This document shows, piece after piece, positions 26,637 to 34,467 of a DNA stretch of 64,000 nt. The DNA lies in contig OZ245888.1 of assembly GCA_965229565.1 (NCBI GenBank), positions 1,736,001 to 1,800,000 on the forward strand, written 5' to 3'. Position 1 is the stretch's first letter; each line of letters opens with the position of its first letter. The stretch is from JANQNX01 sp040217095. GTDB taxonomy: Bacteria; Pseudomonadota; Gammaproteobacteria; Eutrophobiales; Eutrophobiaceae. The position numbers were made by a program, and so were the translations under genes. Below the pieces are notes generated by a model. It ran no database searches and was not told the origin of the DNA. It worked only from the letters and a program-made list of their open reading frames with translations.

Positions 26637-26693
26637 TGTATAGCACCACTATAAAATGTGGTCAAGCGTTTATTAAACCACTAGATAATGTGT
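26637..26693 (-). promoter_or_regulatory. nrdA promoter with tandem NrdR boxes
   Basis: Two 16-bp palindrome-like sites share the pattern CCACTA-ATGTG: 26646-26661 and 26678-26693, exactly 32 bp apart, about three helical turns, as usual for NrdR. A minus-strand promoter overlaps the first: TTGACC (26660-26665), 17-bp spacer, TATACA (26637-26642). Binding by the dATP-sensing repressor NrdR would block RNA polymerase. Confidence 0.85.
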
Positions 26694-26897
26694 ATCAGCC
26701 TGTGATTTAGATCCTGATTACCTGTGGATAAGCTGGGTAAAAACCGGCCAGGATTGGCAGTTGGAAAGTTAATACTAGCGTTTTCAGAAGCTTAAGTTGC
26801 GGGGCTGGTCGGACCCCGAAAACGGTAAAATTATTGTCAAAAACTGTCCTGGTGGGATGTTCGATAGCAATTATTCATGGGAAATAGTCGGAATGGA

Positions 26898-27821
26898 CTA
26901 GCCCTGTTCTTCACAATCCAGGATCGCGTCCAGCGACTGCGCCGAAGTGTTCTTGGCACACGCCAGGAATGCCTTGATATAGGGTAGCTCCTTCTGCTCG
27001 TTGCGAACGGCCGCGTACAGTGTGCCCCAGAGCCCGTCCTGTCCCAGCGGCCGTGCCTGTACCGTGTTTTCTTCCACGTAGCGACTGACTGCCCACGACG
27101 GCAATACCGAGATACCACGGCGGTTGGCGACCAGCTGCACGATCATCGATGTCAGCTCGGCGTGGCGTATCTCCTCCGGCTCTACCGCGGCCGGCATCAG
27201 GAAGCGGCTGAAGATATCCAGTCGACGCCGATCCACCGGGTAACTGATCAGGGTTTGATCACGAAAATCCCGTGGTTCGATGACGTCTTTCTCCAGCAAG
27301 GGGTGTTTCTTGTTCAGGATGACGACCGACTGGTAACGAAACAGCGGGAAATAGGCGATATCGGTATTGCTGTCCGGGTCGGAGGTAATGACCAGGTCGA
27401 TGTCACCGTTCAACAGCGCCGGTAGCGGTTCAAAACTGGAGACCAGTGACAAGTCCATCTCCACGTCCGGCCAGGCATCGCGGTACTGGTCCATGGTCGG
27501 CATCAGCCAGTCAAAGCAGCTGTGACACTCGATCACGATATGCAATCTGCCCGTGTTACCGCTGAGGATACGGGCTATGTCCTTATCGGCCAGCTCTATG
27601 CGGGGCAGTATCTCGTCTGCCAGTGCCAGCAGGCGACGCCCCAGCGCGGTGAACTGCAGGGGCCGGCTCTTGCGCGAGAATAATTCACTATCGTATTGAT
27701 TTTCAATGGCCTTTAGCTGGTGCGAGAGGGCCGATTGGGTCAGGTGCAGGCGCTTGGCAGCGGCGGCCATGTTGCCGCACTCCCGGATCATGCGCAGGGT
27801 TTTGAGGTGACGAATATCCAT
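26898..27821 (-). CDS. metR: LysR-family regulator, MetR-like
   Basis: The 307-residue protein has an N-terminal winged helix (A-A-A-K-R-L-H-L-T-Q-S-A-L-S-H-Q-L-K, about 20-37) and a periplasmic-binding-like effector domain. The stretch I-E-C-H-S-C-F-D-W-L-M-P (about 96-107) and P-V-D-R-R-R-L-D-I-F-S-R-F-L are as in MetR, the homocysteine-responsive activator of methionine synthesis. No met gene is adjacent here. A palindrome overlaps the region just upstream of its start, consistent with autoregulation. Confidence 0.8.
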   Translation of the reverse strand: MDIRHLKTLRMIRECGNMAAAAKRLHLTQSALSHQLKAIENQYDSELFSRKSRPLQFTALGRRLLALADEILPRIELADKDIARILSGNTGRLHIVIECHSCFDWLMPTMDQYRDAWPDVEMDLSLVSSFEPLPALLNGDIDLVITSDPDSNTDIAYFPLFRYQSVVILNKKHPLLEKDVIEPRDFRDQTLISYPVDRRRLDIFSRFLMPAAVEPEEIRHAELTSMIVQLVANRRGISVLPSWAVSRYVEENTVQARPLGQDGLWGTLYAAVRNEQKELPYIKAFLACAKNTSAQSLDAILDCEEQG

Positions 27822-27824
27822 AAT

Positions 27825-27843
27825 ACTTTACCGTTAGTAAAGT
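27825..27843. promoter_or_regulatory. Palindromic LysR-type operator at the metR start
   Basis: ACTTTAC/GTAAAGT with a CGTTA centre is a perfect 7-bp-arm palindrome lying 4-22 bp upstream of the metR-like ATG. LysR regulators commonly bind such interrupted palindromes in their own promoters. Confidence 0.6.
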
Positions 27844-27905
27844 AATGATAAGCCACCTTGAAAGAAATTCAATTGGTGCGTGCGAAATAGCCTGAAGCGT
27901 TGGTC

Positions 27906-28151
27906 TTACAACTTCTTGTGGGTGCCATCGCACAGCGGCGGCGTCCCCGTCCTTTTACAGCCGCAAAAATACACCGTTTTATCCTCTTCGGCCTTGTAGG
28001 GCACGGGCGCAAACTCCGAACCGCTATGGGAACCGTCACAAAATGGCTGGGTCTGGCTCTTGCCGCAGGCACACCAGTAGTATTCCTTGCCGGCCTTCAC
28101 TTCCACGGGATAAGGGGCGCGCTGGGCAATCACGGGATCGGTCATGGTCAT
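27906..28151 (-). CDS. Double CDGSH iron-sulfur protein
   Basis: The 81-residue protein has two zinc-finger-CDGSH-type [2Fe-2S] sites: C-A-C...F-C-D-G-S-H (about 27-42) and C-G-C...L-C-D-G-T-H (about 63-77). Such small proteins carry redox-labile clusters. It follows the VWA gene by 42 bp on the same strand, so it is likely the last gene of the MoxR-VWA operon. Confidence 0.9.
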   Translation of the reverse strand: MTMTDPVIAQRAPYPVEVKAGKEYYWCACGKSQTQPFCDGSHSGSEFAPVPYKAEEDKTVYFCGCKRTGTPPLCDGTHKKL

Positions 28152-28193
28152 TCTCCGCTCGGGTTGAGTCTCAAGTTTACTTGAAGCATGGCA

Positions 28194-29309
28194 TCAGCGC
28201 AGCGCGTTCAGTATCGTGCGCAACGAATCGAGGCTATGCGCCGGGGCAATACAATCTACATGCGGCCTGGCGGCCCTGGCCGTGGCGTTGTTCCTGTCAT
28301 AACCTTCACGCGCCTGCATCGGGTTGAGCCAGATCACCCGGTCGGCACGGCGCTTAATTTTTTGTAACTCGCGCGCCAGCATCGCCGGCTCATTGGTATC
28401 GAAACCATCACTGATCAGGATCACCCGGGTCTGCCGGTTCAACAGGAAAGCATAGTCTTTATTAAAGCTGGCCAGGGAATCGGCAATGCAGGTCCCGCCC
28501 AGCCACAGGTTGTTCTTGGATTCGAGTTGCTTGCGCATGTGATCCAGCGAACGCGCACGGAACAGTTCAGTGACATGATGCAACTGCGTGTGAAAGACGA
28601 AGGCCTCGGTATCATGGAACACATTCACCAGGCCGCGCACGAACCGAAACAACAGCGGGTTGTTCCAGGTCATGGAATGCGACACGTCATGTAATACCAG
28701 TAACCTCGGCGGTTGTTTAACCCGCAGCGTGTAACGCGGGTATAGCGGGATACCGCCGGTGCCGAGGCTGGCGCGCAAGGTATGGCGGATATTGATCACG
28801 CGTCCGCGTGTGACGATCTTTTTATTGCGTTTGATCTTTTTCTTTAACTGCTGGGCCAGTTGCTCGGCCAGGTGCTCGGCCTCGCGCATGGCGTCGGTAT
28901 CGTTGAGGAAACGAAAGTCCGCCTTGCCAATAGTGTTCTGTTTACCGGCACCGACGCCGGTACTGGATTCGTCCATGGCCTTGAAGTGATCGGTGGACGT
29001 GCCGGCCATACCGCTGACGCTATTGGTTTGTTGTTTAAGGACAGGTCCCAGCCAGGCTTCCCGGCCGGCTTCGATATTCTCTGCCTGGTACCAGTAGTGG
29101 TTAAACAGGTCGTGGAACTGGTGCCACTGGTCCGGATTGCGACAGAAGACGCTACGTAAATACGCCTCGGAACGGTCGCGGTCGGGTTCGGGCAGGCTAT
29201 CGAGTGCGCGCATGCTGTCGCTGATCTCACTGATCCCGATCTGGAAACCGTGTTGCCGCAGGTAGCGACTGAAATCGTGCAGGCGTTCGCTAACCGGTGC
29301 GGCAATCAT
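28194..29309 (-). CDS. VWA domain protein, CoxE-like
   Basis: The 371-residue protein has a C-terminal von Willebrand A domain with the MIDAS motif D-V-S-H-S (L-V-L-H-D-V-S-H-S-M-T, about 207-217) and an N-terminal charged helical region. CoxE-type VWA proteins work with a MoxR-type AAA+ ATPase to mature or remodel metalloenzymes, as in CO dehydrogenase. Its start overlaps the MoxR gene stop by four bases. The bis-MGD oxidoreductase divergently encoded at 30920 is a possible client, which is inference. Confidence 0.85.
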   Translation of the reverse strand: MIAAPVSERLHDFSRYLRQHGFQIGISEISDSMRALDSLPEPDRDRSEAYLRSVFCRNPDQWHQFHDLFNHYWYQAENIEAGREAWLGPVLKQQTNSVSGMAGTSTDHFKAMDESSTGVGAGKQNTIGKADFRFLNDTDAMREAEHLAEQLAQQLKKKIKRNKKIVTRGRVINIRHTLRASLGTGGIPLYPRYTLRVKQPPRLLVLHDVSHSMTWNNPLLFRFVRGLVNVFHDTEAFVFHTQLHHVTELFRARSLDHMRKQLESKNNLWLGGTCIADSLASFNKDYAFLLNRQTRVILISDGFDTNEPAMLARELQKIKRRADRVIWLNPMQAREGYDRNNATARAARPHVDCIAPAHSLDSLRTILNALR

Positions 29310-30187
29310 GCAATGATGCGCAGCAGTCGATCCAGTTCGGCATCATTCAAGAGCGCGCGGTCTTCCTGTGTTTTTAGTAAACAACCCAGGCTGTCACCCA
29401 GCTTCTGGCCGGTTTGTTTCAGGTCTTTCACGCCCAGGCTTAACAACGCCATGGACCAGTCCAGGGTTTCGGCGATACCGGGACACTTGCGCAGGTCCTG
29501 TTCACGCAGCTTGTGCACGAAGCTGACGATTTGCTGGTTCAGGTTGGCATCAATCTCCGGCAGAGTCTCTTGCACGATCATTCGTTCCCGTGCCTCGTCC
29601 GGGTAAGACATGTAGTGATACAGGCAGCGGCGACGCAATGCATCGCTGAGTTCACGCACGCCGTTGGAGGTGAGGATAACCGAGGGAATCGTTTTCGCGG
29701 TGACGGTGCCGTACTCGGGGATACTGATCTGGTACTCGGATAACAGTTCCAGCAGAAAGGCCTCGAAGGCCTCGTCGGCGCGGTCGATCTCGTCGATTAA
29801 TAGTACCGGTGATTGTTCGCGGGTAATGGCCTGCAACAACGGACGCTCCAGCAGGAATTCACGGTCAAAGATATGTTGCAGCTGGCGGCTGGCCTCGCCG
29901 CTGTCTTTTTCCTGCATGTTGATCCATAACAATTGCTTGGAATAATTCCATTCATACACGGCGGACTGGCTATCCAGACCCTCGTAACACTGCAATCGGA
30001 TCAACTCGCAGCCACGTGCACGGGCCAGGGCTCGGGCGAGGGCAGTCTTGCCGACACCGGCTTCGCCCTCGATCAGTAACGGCCGTTGCAAGGTCTGCAT
30101 CAGGCCCAGCGTGGCCGTGAGCCCGGCATCGGCGATATAGCCGGCGCTGGTTAATTTCTGGTTCAGGTCATTCATCTGTTCACTCAT
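29306..30187 (-). CDS. MoxR-family AAA+ ATPase, CoxD-like
   Basis: The protein of about 293 residues has a Walker A motif G-E-A-G-V-G-K-T-A-L (about 38-47), Walker B L-L-I-D-E-I-D-R-A-D (about 105-114) and the MoxR-typical Y-E-G-L-D-S-Q-S-A-V-Y-E-W. The frame is open to 30223; I chose the Met at 30187 (M-S-E-Q-M-N-D-L), but neither start has a strong ribosome site. It is coupled to the VWA gene by an ATGA overlap; the pair is the classic MoxR-VWA chaperone unit. Confidence 0.88.
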   Translation of the reverse strand: MSEQMNDLNQKLTSAGYIADAGLTATLGLMQTLQRPLLIEGEAGVGKTALARALARARGCELIRLQCYEGLDSQSAVYEWNYSKQLLWINMQEKDSGEASRQLQHIFDREFLLERPLLQAITREQSPVLLIDEIDRADEAFEAFLLELLSEYQISIPEYGTVTAKTIPSVILTSNGVRELSDALRRRCLYHYMSYPDEARERMIVQETLPEIDANLNQQIVSFVHKLREQDLRKCPGIAETLDWSMALLSLGVKDLKQTGQKLGDSLGCLLKTQEDRALLNDAELDRLLRIIA

Positions 30188-30240
30188 TTGTAAAAGTATT
30201 ACATCTTCAAACAACACTTGCATGAGCTCTAATCTTAAAC

Positions 30241-30259
30241 GATAATGATTCTCATTAAC
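30241..30259. promoter_or_regulatory. Fur box
   Basis: This 19-mer (GATAATGATTCTCATTAAC) matches the Fur consensus at 16 of 19 positions. It lies between the divergent MoxR gene and the small gene at 30279, 19 bp before the latter's start, so iron may repress one or both. Confidence 0.75.
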
Positions 30260-30278
30260 ATCTATTAGGGATCGTAGT

Positions 30279-30776
30279 GTGATGTTGAAAGAGTTGAGAT
30301 TAAAGCACCATAGCCTGCATATCGAGTGGCAGCCAGAAACCGTGGGTCGTTACCTGGATGAACACAAAATACCGGTAGACGACCTGCTACAGCCAGACAA
30401 ACTTCAGACCCGAACCTTATGCCGGGAATTATTCCTGCTGGCCGCACGTGCGTCACTCAATGACAACGAAAAAGTACGTGGCTACGCGGTATTACTCCGG
30501 CATTTTGCCCGGTCCCTGTCCACGCTGGCCCAGCAACAACCTGTATGTAAAAGGAGAAAACCCATGAACCATAGTGTGAACACGCATACCACAGAGCAAC
30601 CCTCGCTGGACGGCCTGCAGGCCCAGCTGTTTCGATTATTAACGCAGTACAGCATGCACCCGTGCCGACACATAGCCACGCATATCGTGCAGGCACTGAC
30701 GCACCTGTGCCAGCACCCGCATATCGAGCTGGTGCCGGAACAACGCCATATCTACAGCCAGTCATTGAACGTGTAG
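30279..30776 (+). CDS. Uncharacterised protein behind a Fur box, with an internal in-frame start
   Basis: The 165-residue protein is not recognised. The N-terminal part (about 1-94) is helical and basic. The C-terminal 70 residues (from M-N-H-S-V-N-T-H) hold conserved-looking Cys and His: S-M-H-P-C-R-H and L-C-Q-H-P-H. The internal ATG at 30564 has a strong AAGGAG seven bases upstream, so the C-terminal part may also be made alone, or be the real gene. The Fur box suggests iron control; His/Cys content would fit metal handling but proves nothing. Confidence 0.6.
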   Translation: MMLKELRLKHHSLHIEWQPETVGRYLDEHKIPVDDLLQPDKLQTRTLCRELFLLAARASLNDNEKVRGYAVLLRHFARSLSTLAQQQPVCKRRKPMNHSVNTHTTEQPSLDGLQAQLFRLLTQYSMHPCRHIATHIVQALTHLCQHPHIELVPEQRHIYSQSLNV

Positions 30777-30844
30777 CGCTCCCGCCTGCTGCAAACCCAG
30801 CCTGCCATGTCGCAACAATTGCACTAGGAAAAGCCCGCCGCCCG

Positions 30845-30899
30845 GTTTCTGTTTTGCGAATGGAGGAGTATCATCAGCGCATAAATATATAACAGAAAC
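30845..30899. other. 9-bp inverted repeat upstream of the molybdopterin oxidoreductase gene
   Basis: GTTTCTGTT (30845-30853) recurs inverted as AACAGAAAC (30891-30899), 37 bp apart, just before the gene's ribosome site. It could be a regulator site or an mRNA stem. Confidence 0.3.
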
Positions 30900-30919
30900 G
30901 CTAGAGAGGAGATGTAGAC

Positions 30920-33040
30920 ATGGCGGCAAACCCGAAAGTAGAGACGGCCTTTGGTGGCTGTCCGCACGATTGTCCCGACACCTGTGCCATGGTGTTTGAT
31001 ATCGAGGACGGCAAGGTCATCGGTGTTCGCGGTAACAAAGACCATCCCATGACCCGCGGTGGCCTGTGCGTAAAATTAAAAGACTACGAAAAACGGCACT
31101 ATCACCCCGACCGTATCCTGTACCCGATGAAACGCGTTGGCCCGAAAGGCAGCAAGCAGTTCGAACGGATCAGCTGGGATGAAGCCATCACCACCATCAC
31201 GGACAAATGGAAAGCGCTGATAGAAGAATACGGCCCGCAATCCATCCTGCCCGTGAGCTACCTGGGCCACCAGGGCCTGGTCCATGGTCTCAACGGCGGC
31301 GATGCCTTCTTTAATAGAATGGGCGCTACCGTGTGTGAACGTACCTACTGCGGTGAAGGTTCCTGTACCGCGTGGCTGTTAACCGTGGGCCCAACGGCCG
31401 GCGTGGACGTAGAAAGTTATATCCATTCCAAGTACATCGTCATCTGGGCCTGTAACAGTGTTTCTACCAACCTGCATCACTGGGCGATCGTGAAAGACGC
31501 ACAGCAGAAGGGTGCCAAGGTGGTTGTCATTGATTCCTATAAGTCCAGGACCGCCAAGCAGGCCGACTGGCATATCGCGCCCAAGCCTTCTACCGATGGT
31601 GCACTGGCCATGGCCGTTATCAATAGCATTATCGAGCAGGGCCTGGTCGACCAGGATTACGTCGATAACTACACCGAAGGCTTTGATGATTTAAAAGAAC
31701 ACAGCAAGAAACACACACCGGAATGGGCCGAAGAGATCACCGGCATCCCGGCTGCGGATATCCGCAAGCTGGCGAAAGAACTGGCGACCGAACAACCGGC
31801 AGCCATCCGCATGGGTGTAGGCCTGGAACGTCACTACGGTGGTGGCCAGACCATCCGCGCCGTGACCAGTATCCCGGCACTGACCGGTGCCTGGCGTCAT
31901 GTCGGTGGCGGTGTCACGCAATTCCCGGTGTGGGAACACCCTTACAAGTTCGACGTGATCTGTCGCCCGGACTGGATACCGGAAGGCACGCAAGTGGTCA
32001 GCATCCTGCAACTGGGTCGCGCCTTGCTCGGTGAGCAAAACCTGAAGACACCGATCAAATCAGTGATGACCTGGAACACCAACCCGGTCACGCAGTCACC
32101 GGAAACCGACAAGATCGTGGAAGCACTGGAAAAAGACGACATCTTCCACGTGGCCGCGGATCATTTCATTACCGATACTGCTTCCTATGCCGACATCGTG
32201 TTACCGGCGTCCATGGGTGCCGAGATGGAAGACATCATTCTTTCCTGGGGCCACCTGTACCTGACCTACAACGCCAAGAGCGTGGAGTCACCGGGAGAAT
32301 GCTTACCCAATAACGAAATCTTCCGTCGCCTGGCCAAGGCCATGGGTTACGAAGAAGAGCGTTTGCACTGGTCTGATTCCGAGTGCCTGGAAAACTTTGT
32401 TGATTGGGATTCACCCGCCTGTGACGGTATCGACCTGGAATACCTGCGCAACAACGGCTTTGCCCGTTTGAACGTTGGTACCAAGGACGATCGCTGCCCG
32501 CACAAGGAAGGTAACTTCCCGACACCCAACGGCAAGTGCAACTTCAAGGTGGAAGGCGCGAAGAACTTCGTGGCCCCGCCGTTCCGACAAATGTACGAAG
32601 GTTTCCAACCCGGAGAAGACCTGCCTGCATTACCGGATTACATTCCGCCTTACGAACGCCCGGAAACCAACCCGGACCTGGCAAAGAAATACCCGTTAAG
32701 CATGATTGCACCGAAGAGCCACGCCTTCCTTAATTCCTGTTATGCCAACATGAAGATAAAAGAGCAGGGCGAGCAGTTTGTATTGTTGAATCCTGCGGAT
32801 GCGAAATCACGTGGCATTAGTGATGGTAGTAACGTGAAGGTGTTTAACGACCGTGGTGCCTATGAAGGTGTGGCGAAGATAACGGATGACGTCAATGCCG
32901 GTATCTGCCTGACTACATTAGGTTACTGGCGCCAGCTTAACGAAGGCACGGTGAACAGTACCAGCTCTGCCGAGTTTGGCGACATGGGCCACTCACCGAC
33001 GTTCTTCGATAACCTGGTGCAGGTGGAAGCTGCAACATAG
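30920..33040 (+). CDS. Molybdopterin (bis-MGD) oxidoreductase, formate-dehydrogenase-like
   Basis: The 706-residue protein has an N-terminal [4Fe-4S] site (C14-x3-C18-x3-C22 and C50), then R-T-Y-C-G-E-G-S-C with Cys144 as the likely Mo/W ligand, and a C-terminal pterin-binding domain. It has no signal peptide, so it should be cytoplasmic. Single-gene members of this group are often annotated as formate dehydrogenase or BisC-like; the substrate cannot be fixed from sequence. No electron-transfer subunit is adjacent. GAGAGGAG precedes the ATG, and the gene ends in a strong terminator. Confidence 0.85.
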   Translation: MAANPKVETAFGGCPHDCPDTCAMVFDIEDGKVIGVRGNKDHPMTRGGLCVKLKDYEKRHYHPDRILYPMKRVGPKGSKQFERISWDEAITTITDKWKALIEEYGPQSILPVSYLGHQGLVHGLNGGDAFFNRMGATVCERTYCGEGSCTAWLLTVGPTAGVDVESYIHSKYIVIWACNSVSTNLHHWAIVKDAQQKGAKVVVIDSYKSRTAKQADWHIAPKPSTDGALAMAVINSIIEQGLVDQDYVDNYTEGFDDLKEHSKKHTPEWAEEITGIPAADIRKLAKELATEQPAAIRMGVGLERHYGGGQTIRAVTSIPALTGAWRHVGGGVTQFPVWEHPYKFDVICRPDWIPEGTQVVSILQLGRALLGEQNLKTPIKSVMTWNTNPVTQSPETDKIVEALEKDDIFHVAADHFITDTASYADIVLPASMGAEMEDIILSWGHLYLTYNAKSVESPGECLPNNEIFRRLAKAMGYEEERLHWSDSECLENFVDWDSPACDGIDLEYLRNNGFARLNVGTKDDRCPHKEGNFPTPNGKCNFKVEGAKNFVAPPFRQMYEGFQPGEDLPALPDYIPPYERPETNPDLAKKYPLSMIAPKSHAFLNSCYANMKIKEQGEQFVLLNPADAKSRGISDGSNVKVFNDRGAYEGVAKITDDVNAGICLTTLGYWRQLNEGTVNSTSSAEFGDMGHSPTFFDNLVQVEAAT

Positions 33041-33047
33041 TACTTAA

Positions 33048-33094
33048 GTATTAATTAACATCAGGGATGAATGATGTAAGTTAAAAGCCGCAGT
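33048..33094. repeat. 47-bp direct repeat, left copy (flanks accessory island)
   Basis: This segment recurs at 38727-38773 with one mismatch in 47 (GATGAATGATG versus GATGATTGATG). It contains the left arm of the terminator stem. The copies are 5.68 kb apart and bracket the DUF5343/HEPN, restriction-modification and glutaminase genes. Confidence 0.9.
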
Positions 33095-33117
33095 TGATGT
33101 AAATCACTGCGGCTTTT
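33083..33117 (+). terminator. Terminator after the molybdopterin oxidoreductase gene
   Basis: AAAAGCCGCAGT/ACTGCGGCTTTT is a perfect 12-bp stem with an 11-nt loop, followed by T. It overlaps the left 47-bp repeat. Confidence 0.88.
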
Positions 33118-33159
33118 TACATAAACAGCAGGATAGCCCAAACATCATGGAGAATAATC

Positions 33160-33774
33160 ATGGCATTAACTAATGCGTATACAGAGGCATATGGCAAGCT
33201 TGGAGAGTTTTTCTCGGCGATTCGAGATGGACAAGCGCCAGAGCATTTTACACATCAAGTACTGCAAGATCTTGGGTTTAAATCCAACAAACATCGAGCT
33301 TACATACCACTTTTAAAAGCTCTTGGATTCTTAACGCCTGAAGGTAAACCTACGCAAAGATACAAAGATTATAGAGATCATTCTCAATCAAAAAGGATTA
33401 TGGGCGAGGCAATAAAGGAAGCTTATTCAGACATATTCCTAATCAAAGAAAACCCTACATCAGCAGATCATAAAGCAGTCGAAGGTAAGTTTAAGAGCTT
33501 TCATAATTCAAGCGATAATGTTGCAACTAATATGAGAAGAACATTCTTCGCGCTTCTAGAACTAGCTGATTTAAAAAGCATGCCGAAGAATAAGATAGTT
33601 AAGAAAGCAGAAGCAGAGAGTCAGCACTCTGAGCCAGAACAAGTCACTCCACCCATAGTACAATCAGACTCTAAGCCAAGTTTACATTACAATATTCAAG
33701 TGCATTTGCCAGCCACAAAAGACATAGAAGTCTACAACGCTATTTTTAAATCTCTAAAGGAACACTTGTTATGA
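33160..33774 (+). CDS. DUF5343-like protein
   Basis: The 204-residue protein fits the DUF5343 pattern: an N-terminal helical domain (Y-G-K-L-G-E-F-F, then L-G-F-K-S-N-K-H-R-A-Y-I-P-L-L-K-A-L-G-F-L and a later N-M-R-R-T-F-F-A-L-L-E-L-A-D) that resembles winged-helix folds, a charged linker (about 145-180), and a short C-terminal segment typical of family members (L-H-Y-N-I-Q-V-H-L-P). It overlaps the HEPN gene by four bases. Pairing of such a protein with a HEPN partner suggests a toxin-antitoxin or phage-defence unit. AT-rich codons differ from the C1 genes. Confidence 0.65.
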   Translation: MALTNAYTEAYGKLGEFFSAIRDGQAPEHFTHQVLQDLGFKSNKHRAYIPLLKALGFLTPEGKPTQRYKDYRDHSQSKRIMGEAIKEAYSDIFLIKENPTSADHKAVEGKFKSFHNSSDNVATNMRRTFFALLELADLKSMPKNKIVKKAEAESQHSEPEQVTPPIVQSDSKPSLHYNIQVHLPATKDIEVYNAIFKSLKEHLL

Positions 33775-34352
33775 ACGTTAAAGATCTGCGTGATTTTATG
33801 TTTCGTGGTTTATTGTTTGAAGCTGAGGCTTCTTCATTCCAAAATGCAGGTATTAAAATTGGTGCGGATCAGTCTGAAACAGAAGAAAGACTGCTTGATG
33901 AAGCACTTTCTCCGTTTCCTGTTAACCTCAGAAATAGTTCTCTTGAGATGGCTAGGTTATATGCGGTCTTGTTTTCTTTTGAAAATCATGTCCGCGAGTT
34001 TATACGTGAAACTTTGTCTGAAAATGAAGGCGCTGATTGGCTGGAAAAGTTACCTCCCAAAATTAAAAAGCATGCAGAGGATCGACAATCAGATGCACTT
34101 AAAGATTCTTGGCTAGAAGGGGAGAAAACAGATTTGCTCGGATTTTTAGATTTCGCTCACTTGGCACAAATAATTATTACCAAATGGCATCATTTCGAAT
34201 CAATAATACCTTCACAGCATTGGCTTAAGCAACGAATGGATGAACTTGAAAAGTCTCGGAATTTTATCGCTCATAATCGAATGTTATTGCCTAGCGAGTT
34301 TCAGCGGATGTATATGTACATAGGTGATTGGAATCGTATTGTTGGACTGTAA
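33771..34352 (+). CDS. HEPN-domain protein (Swt1-like HEPN)
   Basis: The 193-residue helical protein ends with S-R-N-F-I-A-H-N-R (about 172-180), the R-x4-H motif of HEPN ribonucleases. The upstream helices (F-S-F-E-N-H-V-R-E-F-I, I-I-T-K-W-H-H-F) fit the Swt1-type HEPN family. HEPN proteins are commonly RNA-cleaving toxins in defence and toxin-antitoxin systems. The start overlaps the DUF5343 gene by four bases, so the two products are made together. Activity is inferred from the motif only. Confidence 0.7.
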   Translation: MNVKDLRDFMFRGLLFEAEASSFQNAGIKIGADQSETEERLLDEALSPFPVNLRNSSLEMARLYAVLFSFENHVREFIRETLSENEGADWLEKLPPKIKKHAEDRQSDALKDSWLEGEKTDLLGFLDFAHLAQIIITKWHHFESIIPSQHWLKQRMDELEKSRNFIAHNRMLLPSEFQRMYMYIGDWNRIVGL

Positions 34353-34361
34353 ATTAATAAT

Positions 34362-34405
34362 TGGGGACAGACCAAGTTTTTACAAATTAAGGGCATCAGA
34401 GCCCT
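34362..34405 (+). repeat. REP-like element GGGGACAGACCA with hairpin
   Basis: TGGGGACAGACCAAG starts 10 bp after the HEPN stop and is followed by an AAGGGC/GCCCTT stem (34388-34405). Related GGGGACAG copies occur at 37388, 38432, 38705 (inverted) and 63278 (inverted). Confidence 0.6.
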
Positions 34406-34467
34406 TTAATTTAATGTCAACAAATCTAAGGAACACATGGATTTTCTAGTGGAAGAGGATTAAATAT

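Noticed and set aside
30457..30765. 102-codon minus-strand ORF
   Set aside because: Opposite the Fur-box gene; translation is rich in Ala/Gly repeats and looks like an antisense frame.
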